A DNA stretch of 64,000 nt, taken from OMPR01 sp965183835 (GTDB taxonomy: Bacteria > Pseudomonadota > Alphaproteobacteria > Rhodobacterales > Rhodobacteraceae). Location of the stretch: positions 310,001 to 374,000 of the forward strand of contig CBCYME010000004.1 of assembly GCA_965183835.1 (NCBI GenBank). The letters are read 5' to 3'. The translations under genes and the position numbers were made by a program. Under the pieces are notes generated by a model that was not told where the DNA came from, did not search any database, and saw nothing but the letters and a program-made list of their open reading frames with translations. Shown here piece by piece: positions 27,249 to 36,175 of this stretch (its first letter is position 1; each line of letters opens with the position of its first letter).

Positions 27249-29170
27249 GGCGTGACCTCGGTTCGGATCAGCGCATTCAACTGCGCCTGTGAAAAGGGTT
27301 TGTGCAATACCGGCCCACGGGTGATGGCCTCGCGGTGCAACGGATCGTGTCGGGGCAGTGAGGTCATTAGAATACACGGCAAGCCGGGTTTCAACCGGCT
27401 GAGCAGGTCCAGCCCGGTTGCCTCACCTTCTAGCCGGATGTCAGACAACACAAGGGTGATCTCCTCCAAATCGGCGGTCAACGCACATGCCTCGTCGACG
27501 GATGTCGCCTCGATTACCGAAAACCCCAGTTCCACCAACATGTCCCGGAACGTGGCGCGCAAATCGTCACTGTCTTCGACCAGCAGGGCCAAGCCACCCG
27601 CGGCATTGGGGGCCGTGCGATAGGGCAGGCGCAGCACAACCGAGGCCCCGGATGGCGTGTTGCGCAACCGCAAATCGCCCCCGGCCAACTTGACCATGTC
27701 ATAAACCATCGGCAGGCCCAGCCCCGATCCCTCGCCGCCCTTGGTGGTGAAAAACGGGTTCAGCGCCTTGTCCAGCGCATCGCGTGAAAATCCCGGCCCG
27801 GTGTCGCTCACCGTGATTTCGATCCACGTTTGACCCACACAATGGCCCGTCACGGTGATCTGCCCGGTGCTGCCACAGGCATCACGCGCGTTCAGGATCA
27901 GGTTCAACAGCGCATCCTGCAACATGCCCGGGTCCAGCATGAAAACCTCGTCCGGGGTATGATCCAGAACGCTCAGCCCGACAGCACGGGGCAGCGACGG
28001 CGTCGCCAGCAATTTCAGATCAGACAGCAGCCCATGCATATCCGTGGCCTGCGGCCGTAGGGTGCGGTTTCCGGTCATATCCGCGATCCGGTTCAACAAT
28101 CGCCCGCCGCGCTGGGCGGTCTGCTGGGTGGCGGTGATCAGCTCTGCCGCCTCCTCCGGCAGGTCCATCTTTTCCAACTTGGCCTGCATCCCTAAGATGA
28201 TGGTCAACAGATTGGAAAAATCATGCGCCAGCCCGCTGGTCATCTGTGCCGCCATGGCCCGGCGCCGCGATTGTTGCAAGGCAACGCGGGTCTGGGTTTC
28301 AACCGTCACATCCATCGACAGAATGTAAACGCCGCCGCCCTGATCCGGAGTGAATGCCACCCGAATACGCCGGGAATCGTGATCCTCGGTAAACTCAAAG
28401 ACCGAACTTTCCCCCTTGTACGCCGCCATCAGATAGGGCTCGATCCGGGGAAATGCTGGCCCAAGCGCCTCGGAAATGTGCCGCCCCAAGATGTCCGAAG
28501 GGCGTCCCGGAATCACCGAACTCAGCCGCCGGTTAGAATAGGTGTAATGGCCGTCTTCGTCCACGTGAGCGATATGAGCGGGCATCATTTCGGTGGTCAG
28601 GCGGGTGCGCGCTTCGATTTCGGTCAGCTGGCGCTTGGTTTCTTCCAACGCTGTGACGGTGGCGGCCAATTCCCGGTTGGTGGCGGATAACTCTTCGGCG
28701 TGGCTCAGCAATTGATCCGACAGTTCCTCGGACCGGGCGCGCAACAATTCCTCGACACGTTTGGCGCGGGTGATGTCGGTGTAAACCGTCACCCAACCGC
28801 CGGTGGGCAAGGGCGCCCCCTCGATCGAAATCACCTGACCTGTGGGGCGCACGCGTTCGAAATAGTGCGGCACAAATGCTTTGGCCTGTTCCACGCGTTG
28901 CTGAACCAAAGCGTCGATATCATCGACCGGGCCATAATCCCCCCGGTTGGCGATATGGCGGATTGTGTCGTCAAACCGCGCACCCGGTTGCGTCAGGTGA
29001 TCAGGCAGGAAAAACATCTCCTGAAACCGCTGGTTGCAGACCGCCAGTTTCAGATCGTTGTCATAGATCGACAACGCCTGTGCGATCAGGTTCAGACCGG
29101 CCATGGTCATCGCCTTGTTGGTTCGTTCTGAATAAGCCAAATCTGCATCCCCCACCTGCATGGCTATCAT
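27245..29170 (-). CDS. PAS-containing hybrid histidine kinase
   Basis: About 641-residue sensor. Two PAS-type domains come first: a PAS_7-like one (about 20-140, ALSIYDNDLKLAVCNQRF) and a second (about 195-310, YTYSNRRLSSVIPGRP). A DHp segment with the phospho-His follows (SGLAHDFSNLLTIILG), then the HATPase (NLILNARDAC, DTGPGF, GSGLGLPMV) and a C-terminal receiver (LLVEDSDDLRATF, phospho-Asp in LVLSDIRLE). No membrane segment, so it senses a cytoplasmic signal. The start is uncertain: ATG at 29170 or 29161, TTG at 29209, none with a clear SD. Confidence 0.88.
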   Translation of the reverse strand: MIAMQVGDADLAYSERTNKAMTMAGLNLIAQALSIYDNDLKLAVCNQRFQEMFFLPDHLTQPGARFDDTIRHIANRGDYGPVDDIDALVQQRVEQAKAFVPHYFERVRPTGQVISIEGAPLPTGGWVTVYTDITRAKRVEELLRARSEELSDQLLSHAEELSATNRELAATVTALEETKRQLTEIEARTRLTTEMMPAHIAHVDEDGHYTYSNRRLSSVIPGRPSDILGRHISEALGPAFPRIEPYLMAAYKGESSVFEFTEDHDSRRIRVAFTPDQGGGVYILSMDVTVETQTRVALQQSRRRAMAAQMTSGLAHDFSNLLTIILGMQAKLEKMDLPEEAAELITATQQTAQRGGRLLNRIADMTGNRTLRPQATDMHGLLSDLKLLATPSLPRAVGLSVLDHTPDEVFMLDPGMLQDALLNLILNARDACGSTGQITVTGHCVGQTWIEITVSDTGPGFSRDALDKALNPFFTTKGGEGSGLGLPMVYDMVKLAGGDLRLRNTPSGASVVLRLPYRTAPNAAGGLALLVEDSDDLRATFRDMLVELGFSVIEATSVDEACALTADLEEITLVLSDIRLEGEATGLDLLSRLKPGLPCILMTSLPRHDPLHREAITRGPVLHKPFSQAQLNALIRTEVTP

Positions 29171-29388
29171 CACAAACCGCGCGGGCAAAGGGGGCCGACA
29201 GTGCCGCAAGGTCGCGGCGGGGCTGCAAAACGGGCTTGTAGTTTTGCGCTGTTACAATTCGTAAGATTTGGGAAAACTTCACGAAAAAGTTGACCGCGAC
29301 CAATAGGCGAGGTCCTAATCGGGACAGAATCGCATTGGCGATCACGTTCGGCTCCACGGAGGGGGTCGGATAGGGGAGGAGAAAGACA

Positions 29389-31359
29389 TTGGCTCAGATG
29401 CAGTCTGGCGCTGCAGGGAAACTATCCCTGCCGGCGCTGCTTCAACGCAACGCAACCCAATTCGGGGATTCGCCCGCATACCGGGAAAAGGAATTCGGCA
29501 TCTGGCAGTGCTGGAGCTGGGCTGAGGCCGAGAAAGAGATCGAAGCGCTGGCGCTGGGTCTTATCAATCTCGGCGTGAACGAAGGCGATTTCATCGCCAT
29601 CATCGGCCACAACCGCCCCTATCTGTACTGGGCTATGGTCGCTGCACAATCCGTTGGCGCGATTCCGGTCCCGCTGTATCAGGACGCCAACGCCGAAGAG
29701 ATGGCATACGTGCTCAGCCACTGTGGTGCGCGCTTTGTTATCGTGGCGGATCAGGAACAGGTCGACAAAGTCATCGAAGTTCAGGATCAACTGCACCAGT
29801 TCGAGCACCTGATCTATCTCGATCCGCGCGGCCTGCGTAAATATGACCACCATCAGCTGCATGAATATTCCCATGTTCAGGCACAGGGTCGCGCCGCCTA
29901 TGACGAATGGATCACCGATCTCAAAACACGCCGGGAAAAGCTGAACTACGACAGCACCTGCGTGATGCTGTATACGTCCGGCACCACGGGCAAGCCCAAA
30001 GGTGTGGTTCTGTCCAACCGCAACATCATCGAGAGCGCCAAAAACGCGTCTGAGTTTGATAAGCTGGGTGTGGACGACGAAATTCTCGCCTATCTGCCGA
30101 TGGCTTGGGTTGGCGATTTCATCTTTTCGATCGGTCAGGCCTATTGGACCGGTTTCTGCGTGAACTGCCCTGAATCGCCAGACACAATGATGACTGATCT
30201 GCGGGAAATCGGGCCGACCTACTATTTCGCACCGCCGCGCGTGTTCGAAACCCAGCTGACCAGCGTCATGATCCGCATGGAAGACGCCGGAAACTTCAAA
30301 AAGAAGATGTTCCATTACTTCATGGACCACGCCAAGAAAGTGGGCCCTGATATTCTGGACGGCAAACCTGTCGGGTTCATGGACAAGCTGAAATACAAGG
30401 TCGGCGATCTCTGCGTCTATGGTCCGCTGAAAGATACGCTTGGCTTTGGCAACGTGCGTGTTGGTTATACCGCTGGCGAAGCCATCGGCCCGGAAATCTT
30501 TGAGTTTTACCGCTCGCTCGGGATCAACTTGAAACAGCTGTATGGTCAGACCGAAGCGACCGTATTCATCACCGTACAACCCGATGGTGAGGTACGTGCA
30601 GATACTGTGGGTGTTCCAGCACCTGACGTGGAAATCAAAATCGCCGACAATGGCGAGATTTTCTATCGCTCGCCGGGCACCTTCGTCGAATACTACAAAA
30701 ACCCCGAAAGCACCGCAGACACCAAAGACTCTGAAGGCTGGGTCGCCACAGGTGATGCGGGCTTCTTTGAGGAAGGGTCAGGACACCTGCGGATCATCGA
30801 CCGGGCCAAAGACGTTGGCAAAATGGCCGATGGATCGATGTTTGCGCCCAAGTTTGTTGAGAACAAGCTGAAGTTCTATCCCGACATTCTGGAAGCGGTG
30901 CTGTTTGGCAATGAAAAAGACCGCTGTGTCGCCTTTATCAACATCGACCTGACGGCGGTGGGCAACTGGGCCGAGCGCAATAACATTGCCTATGCGTCTT
31001 ATCAGGAACTTGCGGGACATCCCAAAGTTCTGGCCTCGATCCAGGAACACGTTGAAACCGTGAACGCGTCGGTTGCTCAGGATCCGATGCTGTCGGGCTG
31101 TCAGGTACATCGCTTCGTCGTTCTGCACAAAGAGCTGGACGCGGATGATGGGGAAATGACCCGGACCCGCAAAGTGCGCCGTCGGATAGTGGAAGAGAAA
31201 TTCTCGGACATCATCGGGGCGCTCTATGACGGATCTTCGCAAATCTCGACTGTGACCGAAGTGACATACGAGGACGGTCGCAAAGGGTCGATCAGCGCAA
31301 CATTGGATATTCGCGATGCCGCGGTTGCATCGATTGCGACCAAACTCGCAGCGGAATGA
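29389..31359 (+). CDS. long-chain acyl-CoA synthetase family protein (AMP-forming), TTG start
   Basis: 656-residue adenylate-forming ligase that activates a carboxylate as acyl-AMP then acyl-CoA. P-loop YTSGTTGKPKG, A5-type motif YGQTEAT, and A8 region WVATGDAGFFEEGSGHLRIIDRAKD are intact. GGGGAGGAG (29373-29381) is 7 nt before TTG 29389 but 16 nt before the first ATG (29398), so I take the TTG. First gene of an operon with a Liv-type ABC importer and a second adenylate-forming protein, suggesting import and CoA trapping of the same carboxylate. Confidence 0.92.
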   Translation: MAQMQSGAAGKLSLPALLQRNATQFGDSPAYREKEFGIWQCWSWAEAEKEIEALALGLINLGVNEGDFIAIIGHNRPYLYWAMVAAQSVGAIPVPLYQDANAEEMAYVLSHCGARFVIVADQEQVDKVIEVQDQLHQFEHLIYLDPRGLRKYDHHQLHEYSHVQAQGRAAYDEWITDLKTRREKLNYDSTCVMLYTSGTTGKPKGVVLSNRNIIESAKNASEFDKLGVDDEILAYLPMAWVGDFIFSIGQAYWTGFCVNCPESPDTMMTDLREIGPTYYFAPPRVFETQLTSVMIRMEDAGNFKKKMFHYFMDHAKKVGPDILDGKPVGFMDKLKYKVGDLCVYGPLKDTLGFGNVRVGYTAGEAIGPEIFEFYRSLGINLKQLYGQTEATVFITVQPDGEVRADTVGVPAPDVEIKIADNGEIFYRSPGTFVEYYKNPESTADTKDSEGWVATGDAGFFEEGSGHLRIIDRAKDVGKMADGSMFAPKFVENKLKFYPDILEAVLFGNEKDRCVAFINIDLTAVGNWAERNNIAYASYQELAGHPKVLASIQEHVETVNASVAQDPMLSGCQVHRFVVLHKELDADDGEMTRTRKVRRRIVEEKFSDIIGALYDGSSQISTVTEVTYEDGRKGSISATLDIRDAAVASIATKLAAE

Positions 31360-31366
31360 AGGTCGG

Positions 31367-31411
31367 AGGGACGACGCTCGCCCTTTGGGCGTCGCCCCGC
31401 CCGCCGTCCCT
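31367..31411 (+). other. intercistronic hairpin after the acyl-CoA synthetase gene
   Basis: Outer stem AGGGACG (31367-31373) with CGTCCCT (31405-31411); an alternative inner stem CGACGC (31372-31377) with GCGTCG (31389-31394). The two share bases, so they are alternatives. No T-run, so attenuation or RNA processing is more likely than full termination. Confidence 0.5.
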
Positions 31412-31449
31412 TAACGGGATGGCATGCCGAAGAAATGAGGGAGTGAGCG

Positions 31450-32268
31450 ATGCTTGATGCATCTGAAGGATACACCACGGAGGACGGCCGCAAAATCGGC
31501 GGCGTGGTGATGGAAATGAAGAACATCACCCTGCGGTTTGGCGGTGTGGTGGCGATCAAGGACATCTCGTTCGACATTCGCGAAGGGGAAATCCGGGCGA
31601 TCATCGGTCCCAACGGGGCCGGGAAATCATCCATGCTGAACGTGATGTCGGGATTTTACATCCCGTCAGAGGGCGAGGTTTGGTTCCACGGATCCAAACG
31701 CCCACAGATGCGCCCCTATGAGGTTGCCCGTCAGGGCATCGCGCGGACGTTCCAGAACATCGCTTTGTTTGAAGGCATGAGCGTTCTGGACAACGTGATG
31801 ACCGGACGTCTGACCAACATGAAATCCGGATTGCTGAGCCAAGCCTTGTGGAAGGGCAAAGCAGAAGCCGAAGAAGTGGCCAACCGTGAGATCGCTGAAA
31901 AGATTATCGATTTCCTGGAAATTCAGCACATTCGCAAAACACCCGTGGCACGGCTGCCCTATGGTTTGAAAAAGCGGGTCGAACTGGCCCGCGCGCTGGC
32001 GGCAGAGCCTAAGTTGCTGCTGTTGGACGAGCCAATGGCGGGCATGAACGTCGAAGAAAAAGAGGACATGAGCCGCTTTATTCTGGACGTGAACGACGAA
32101 TTTGGCACCACCATCGCGCTGATCGAGCACGACATGGGCGTGGTCATGGATCTGTCTGACCGGGTGGTTGTGATGGATTACGGTAAGAAAATCGGAGACG
32201 GCACACCCGACGAGGTGCGCAACAATCAGGACGTGATCGACGCGTATCTTGGTGTGGCTCATGATTAA
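31450..32268 (+). CDS. branched-chain-type ABC transporter ATP-binding protein (LivG-like)
   Basis: 272-residue ATPase: Walker A GPNGAGKSS, Walker B LLLLDEPMAGM, H-loop His in ALIEHDM. The usual LSGGQ signature reads LPYGLKKRVELARAL, as seen in several LivG-type proteins. It is the first ABC gene after the ligase. Partner of the LivF-like ATPase at 36176. Confidence 0.92.
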   Translation: MLDASEGYTTEDGRKIGGVVMEMKNITLRFGGVVAIKDISFDIREGEIRAIIGPNGAGKSSMLNVMSGFYIPSEGEVWFHGSKRPQMRPYEVARQGIARTFQNIALFEGMSVLDNVMTGRLTNMKSGLLSQALWKGKAEAEEVANREIAEKIIDFLEIQHIRKTPVARLPYGLKKRVELARALAAEPKLLLLDEPMAGMNVEEKEDMSRFILDVNDEFGTTIALIEHDMGVVMDLSDRVVVMDYGKKIGDGTPDEVRNNQDVIDAYLGVAHD

Positions 32269-32297
32269 TGTTCTGACAGATATGAGGGGAGACACTG

Positions 32298-33293
32298 ATG
32301 TCTGATCAGTTTCTTTTTGCGACCGAAGTCTTCATCAACGGACTGATGGCCGGGGTGCTCTATGCACTGGTCGCGCTGGGGTTTGTATTGATTTACAAAG
32401 CTTCGGGAATTTTCAACTACGCACAGGGTGTAATGGCTCTGTTTGCGGCCATGACCCTTGTTGGGATCATGGAAGGGCAGGTGCCATTCTCGCATATCAT
32501 CAATGCGGTATTCGGCACCGAAATTCACCACTTTGGCTGGCATGTACCAGCGTTGTTGGCGATCTTGCTGACGGTCGGGGTCATGGTGATCTTTGCCTGG
32601 CTGGTGCAGCGCGTTGTGATGCGTCATCTGGTGGGCCAAGAACCAATCATTCTGTTTATGGCGACCATTGGTCTGGCGTATTTCCTCGAAGGGTTCTCGG
32701 ACCTGATGTGGGGATCTGAGATCAAGACACTGGATGTCGGTTTGCCGCAGGGTGGGTCGTTCTGGATCGAAGACATGACCGCCGGTCTGGGCAGCGACAA
32801 CTTCTATGGCTTCTTTATCGATAACCTCGATATCGTCGCGACGGGTCTTGCTGTTTTGCTGGTGATGGCGCTGGTTGCGTTCAGCCAATACACCAAACAA
32901 GGCCGCGCAATGCGGGCCGTGGCGGACGATCACCAGGCGGCTCTGTCGGTCGGTATCTCGCTGAACTTTATCTGGGTTATGGTCTGGTCGGTTGCAGGGT
33001 TTGTTGCGCTGGTCGCGGGGATCGTGTGGGGTACCAAATCCGGTGTACAGTTCTCGCTGTCGCTGATCGCTTTGAAGGCTCTGCCAGTTCTAATGCTGGG
33101 TGGCTTTACCTCGATCCCGGGCGCCATTGTTGGTGGTCTGATCATCGGTGTGGGTGAGAAACTGTTTGAGTTCGCAATCGGCCCGATGGTCGGCGGCGCG
33201 ACCGAGAACTGGTTTGCCTATGTGCTGGCGCTCTTGTTCCTGGTGTTCCGCCCACAGGGTCTGTTCGGTGACAAAATCATTGAACGCGTGTGA
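32298..33293 (+). CDS. branched-chain-type ABC transporter permease (LivH-like)
   Basis: 331-residue inner-membrane permease with about eight hydrophobic segments. Family landmarks are the N-terminal NGLMAGVLYALVALGFVLIYKASG, then GRAMRAVADDHQAA, and the C-terminal FRPQGLFG. Good SD (GAGGGGAGA) before ATG 32298. It pairs with the LivM-like permease, but a small membrane-protein gene is placed between them. Confidence 0.93.
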   Translation: MSDQFLFATEVFINGLMAGVLYALVALGFVLIYKASGIFNYAQGVMALFAAMTLVGIMEGQVPFSHIINAVFGTEIHHFGWHVPALLAILLTVGVMVIFAWLVQRVVMRHLVGQEPIILFMATIGLAYFLEGFSDLMWGSEIKTLDVGLPQGGSFWIEDMTAGLGSDNFYGFFIDNLDIVATGLAVLLVMALVAFSQYTKQGRAMRAVADDHQAALSVGISLNFIWVMVWSVAGFVALVAGIVWGTKSGVQFSLSLIALKALPVLMLGGFTSIPGAIVGGLIIGVGEKLFEFAIGPMVGGATENWFAYVLALLFLVFRPQGLFGDKIIERV

Positions 33294-33310
33294 GGTCGGG
33301 CGCGCACCTG

Positions 33311-33330
33311 CGTGGCGCTGAGGCGCCACG
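33311..33330 (+). other. intercistronic hairpin after livH-like gene
   Basis: CGTGGCGC, loop TGAG, GCGCCACG: a perfect 8-bp stem 17 nt after the permease stop codon, without a T-run. Probably an mRNA stabilising or processing hairpin. Confidence 0.5.
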
Positions 33331-33384
33331 ACACCCGCCCACCCGAGACCTGTGCGACAGGTCAGTTTTAAGAGGAGATGAAAG

Positions 33385-33642
33385 ATGAATAAGCTAATCG
33401 CCATCATCAACGTCATAGCCTGGTCCGGGTTTTGGGCCTTTGGGTACCTCGCGCTGACAGCCGAAGGGCTGTCCAGCAAACAGCTGACCGTCGCCGCGTT
33501 TCTGGCCTTTGCGGGCTTTATCACTGGAATGGTCGCATATCTGCGGCTGGTTCGGGCGAGTGAGGCCAGTGGCTACGCCCGGAAATCAAATCAACTCGAT
33601 GCGGCGGTCCGGAACCGCGCGCACTCACAGGGGAGCATCTGA
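33385..33642 (+). CDS. small two-helix membrane protein of unknown function in the ABC operon
   Basis: 85 residues. Two hydrophobic helices (about 3-26 and 33-54) are followed by a basic, polar tail of about 30 residues. GAGGAG at 33373-33378 is 6 nt before ATG 33385, and the next gene starts 2 nt after its stop, so it is truly translated and co-expressed. I recognise no family. Position between the two permease genes suggests an accessory subunit or regulator of the importer. Confidence 0.8.
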   Translation: MNKLIAIINVIAWSGFWAFGYLALTAEGLSSKQLTVAAFLAFAGFITGMVAYLRLVRASEASGYARKSNQLDAAVRNRAHSQGSI

Positions 33643-33644
33643 AT

Positions 33645-34721
33645 ATGTTCTATCGTGAAGCCGGAGATTTCAAAACCTCCTATCAGCAGGACAACCAGAC
33701 CTTTCCGATCCGGTTTGACCGCTACCGTTACTACGTCGTTCTGGCCGTTGCCTTTGGCATCATCCCGTTTCTGATCAATGATTACTGGGCCAACGCGATC
33801 CTGCTGCCGTTCCTGATCTATGCGATCGCGGCGATCGGGTTGAACATTCTGACCGGCTATTGCGGTCAGGTGAGCCTCGGCACCGGGGGATTTATGGCGG
33901 TGGGGGCCTATGCCTGCTACAAGCTGATGACGGCCTTTCCCGAGGTCAGCATGTTCATTCACGTTCTGCTGGCCGGTGGGATCACCGCCATCGTCGGGGT
34001 GCTGTTTGGTCTGCCCTCGTTGCGGATCAAAGGGTTCTACCTTGCGGTTGCGACGCTGGCGGCACAGTTCTTTCTAGTCTGGTTGTTCAACCGGGTGCCA
34101 TGGTTTTACAACTACTCGGCCTCGGGTCAGATCAACGCCCCCGAACGCGACGTGTTTGGCATCATCATCACCGGTCCCAACGCACCGGCTTGGGCAACCT
34201 ACCTGTTCTGCCTGATCTTTCTGACACTCTGCGCCGTGATTGCCCGCAACCTGACGCGCGGCACGGTTGGCCGGACATGGATGGCCATTCGTGACATGGA
34301 CATCGCCGCAGAAATCATCGGGGTGAACCCGCTGCGCGCGAAAATGACCGCCTTTGCCGTCAGCTCATTCTTTATCGGTGTCTCAGGCGCATTGTTCTTT
34401 GCGGTCTATCTGGGCGCTGTCGAAGTTGGCGAAGTCTTTGGCATCACCAAATCGTTCCTGGTGCTGTTCATGGTGATCATCGGCGGTCTGGGGTCGATCT
34501 TTGGGTCCTTTGCAGGTGCTGCCTTCTTGGTGCTGCTGCCTGTGGTTCTCAAAGTGGTCGGCGCGGATATGTTGGGCTGGCCCACAGACATCGTGGCCCA
34601 CCTGCAGTTGGTTATCGTTGGTGCCTTGATCATCATGTTCTTGATCTTGGAACCCCACGGGCTGGCACAGCTGTGGCGCGTCGCCAAAGAGAAACTTCGC
34701 CTCTGGCCCTTCCCGCACTAA
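33645..34721 (+). CDS. branched-chain-type ABC transporter permease (LivM-like)
   Basis: 358-residue permease with a cytoplasmic N-terminus of about 30 residues and about nine membrane segments. Family motifs: GLNILTGYCGQVSLGTGGFMAVGAY split by the hallmark Q-SLG, GRTWMAIRDMDIAAEIIG, and a late EPHGLAQLW. It completes the transmembrane pair of the importer. Confidence 0.93.
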   Translation: MFYREAGDFKTSYQQDNQTFPIRFDRYRYYVVLAVAFGIIPFLINDYWANAILLPFLIYAIAAIGLNILTGYCGQVSLGTGGFMAVGAYACYKLMTAFPEVSMFIHVLLAGGITAIVGVLFGLPSLRIKGFYLAVATLAAQFFLVWLFNRVPWFYNYSASGQINAPERDVFGIIITGPNAPAWATYLFCLIFLTLCAVIARNLTRGTVGRTWMAIRDMDIAAEIIGVNPLRAKMTAFAVSSFFIGVSGALFFAVYLGAVEVGEVFGITKSFLVLFMVIIGGLGSIFGSFAGAAFLVLLPVVLKVVGADMLGWPTDIVAHLQLVIVGALIIMFLILEPHGLAQLWRVAKEKLRLWPFPH

Positions 34722-34796
34722 CGCGGGGCAGGTCTATCAATAGCGGGGCCGAGGACCTCGTTCACAATCGGAAATACCTAGGGAGGAATAAAGCCG

Positions 34797-36080
34797 ATGA
34801 AAATGAAACTAACCACACTGGCGCTTGGCGCACTGATGGCCGCTGGCCCCGCAATGGCGGATCTTGTGTTCCCATCGCTGAGCTACCGGACTGGCCCCTA
34901 CGCTGCGGGCGGCATCCCGTTTGCGGATGGATACGCGGACTATTTCACACTGCTGAACGAGCGTGACGGCGGTATCGGTGGCGTGCCCACCAAATTGCTG
35001 GAATGCGAAACCGGCTATAACACCGAAAAAGGTGTGGAATGCTATGAATCCACCAAAGGCCAAGGCGCACTGGTGTATCAACCGCTGTCCACCGGCATCA
35101 CCTATCAGCTGATCCCAAAAGTGACCGCTGACGGCATCCCGCTCCACACCATGGGCTATGGCCGGACATCTGCTGCAAATGGCGAAGTGTTCTCGAACGT
35201 CTTCAACTACCCAGCAAACTACTGGAACGGCGCATCCGGCGTTGTGAACTATCTGCTCGAAGCCAACGATGGTGACATCAAAGGCAAAAAAGTCGCGCTG
35301 GTGTATCACAACTCTGCCTACGGCAAAGAGCCAATCCGCACATTGGAAGAGCTGGCCAAAAAGCACGGTTTCGACCTGAAAACTCTGCCCGTTGACCACC
35401 CCGGTCAGGAGCAGAAATCGCAGTGGCTGCAAATCCGTCGTGATCGTCCCGATTACGTTGTGATGTGGGGCTGGGGCGTGATGAACCAGGTTGCGGTTCA
35501 AGAAGCTGCAAACATCCGCTTCAACATGGAAAACTTCATTGGTGTGTGGTGGTCCGGTGCCGAGCATGACGTGATGCCTGCGGGTGACGCGGCCAACGGC
35601 TTCAAAGCGGTTACGTTCCACAATGTGGGCAGCGACTTCCCAGTCTTTGACGACATCCAGAAATACGTTGTCGACACCGGCAAAGCAGCGGGCGCTGGCG
35701 ACCAGATCGGTACCGTTCTGTACAACCGTGGCCTCTATGCCGCGATGCTGGCAGCCGAAGCGGCGAAAACCGCTCAGGAACTGCACGGCACCAAAGACAT
35801 CACCCCTGCGATGATGCGCGATGGTATGGAAGCTCTGGAAATCACCGAAGCCAAAATGGCCGCACTTGGCCTGCCTAACTTTGGTCCCGAGTTCAAAGTC
35901 TCGTGTGAAAACCACGGTGGCCCCGGTCTCGTTGGTGTGAACCAGTGGGATGCGGCAACCAAAACATGGTCGCTGATCTCTGACTTTAAACCAACCGATG
36001 CCGAAGTTGTTGGCGCGCTGGTTGCCGAAGATTCCGCAGCCTACGCCACTGAAAACAACATCGAAGCTGGCTGTAAGTAA
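34797..36080 (+). CDS. ABC transporter substrate-binding protein (Leu/Ile/Val-binding family)
   Basis: 427-residue periplasmic binding protein with signal peptide (about 1-21, LGALMAAGPAMA). It is of the PBP type I, LivK-like fold: LVFPSLSYRTGPYAAGG, KKVALVYHNSAYG, then a C-terminal CENHGGPGLVGVNQWD. In transport operons linked to acyl-CoA ligases, such proteins bind hydrophobic or aromatic carboxylates, not amino acids. GGGAGGA lies 9 nt before ATG 34797. A hairpin follows the gene, which would favour higher levels of its mRNA. Confidence 0.9.
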   Translation: MKMKLTTLALGALMAAGPAMADLVFPSLSYRTGPYAAGGIPFADGYADYFTLLNERDGGIGGVPTKLLECETGYNTEKGVECYESTKGQGALVYQPLSTGITYQLIPKVTADGIPLHTMGYGRTSAANGEVFSNVFNYPANYWNGASGVVNYLLEANDGDIKGKKVALVYHNSAYGKEPIRTLEELAKKHGFDLKTLPVDHPGQEQKSQWLQIRRDRPDYVVMWGWGVMNQVAVQEAANIRFNMENFIGVWWSGAEHDVMPAGDAANGFKAVTFHNVGSDFPVFDDIQKYVVDTGKAAGAGDQIGTVLYNRGLYAAMLAAEAAKTAQELHGTKDITPAMMRDGMEALEITEAKMAALGLPNFGPEFKVSCENHGGPGLVGVNQWDAATKTWSLISDFKPTDAEVVGALVAEDSAAYATENNIEAGCK

Positions 36081-36099
36081 CGCAAGTCGATGAAACCCC

Positions 36100-36124
36100 G
36101 GAGCGGCGGATAGACCGCCGCTCC
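36100..36124 (+). other. strong hairpin after the binding-protein gene
   Basis: GGAGCGGCGG, loop ATAGA, CCGCCGCTCC: a perfect 10-bp stem 19 nt after the stop, followed by A-rich sequence, so not a terminator on this strand. A second small stem CCCGG/CCGGG lies near 36138-36154. Likely protects the 3-prime end of the abundant binding-protein mRNA. Confidence 0.6.
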
Positions 36125-36175
36125 AACACAAAAAAGCCCCGGATCGATACCGGGACTGCGTGAGGACAAGTTCTG

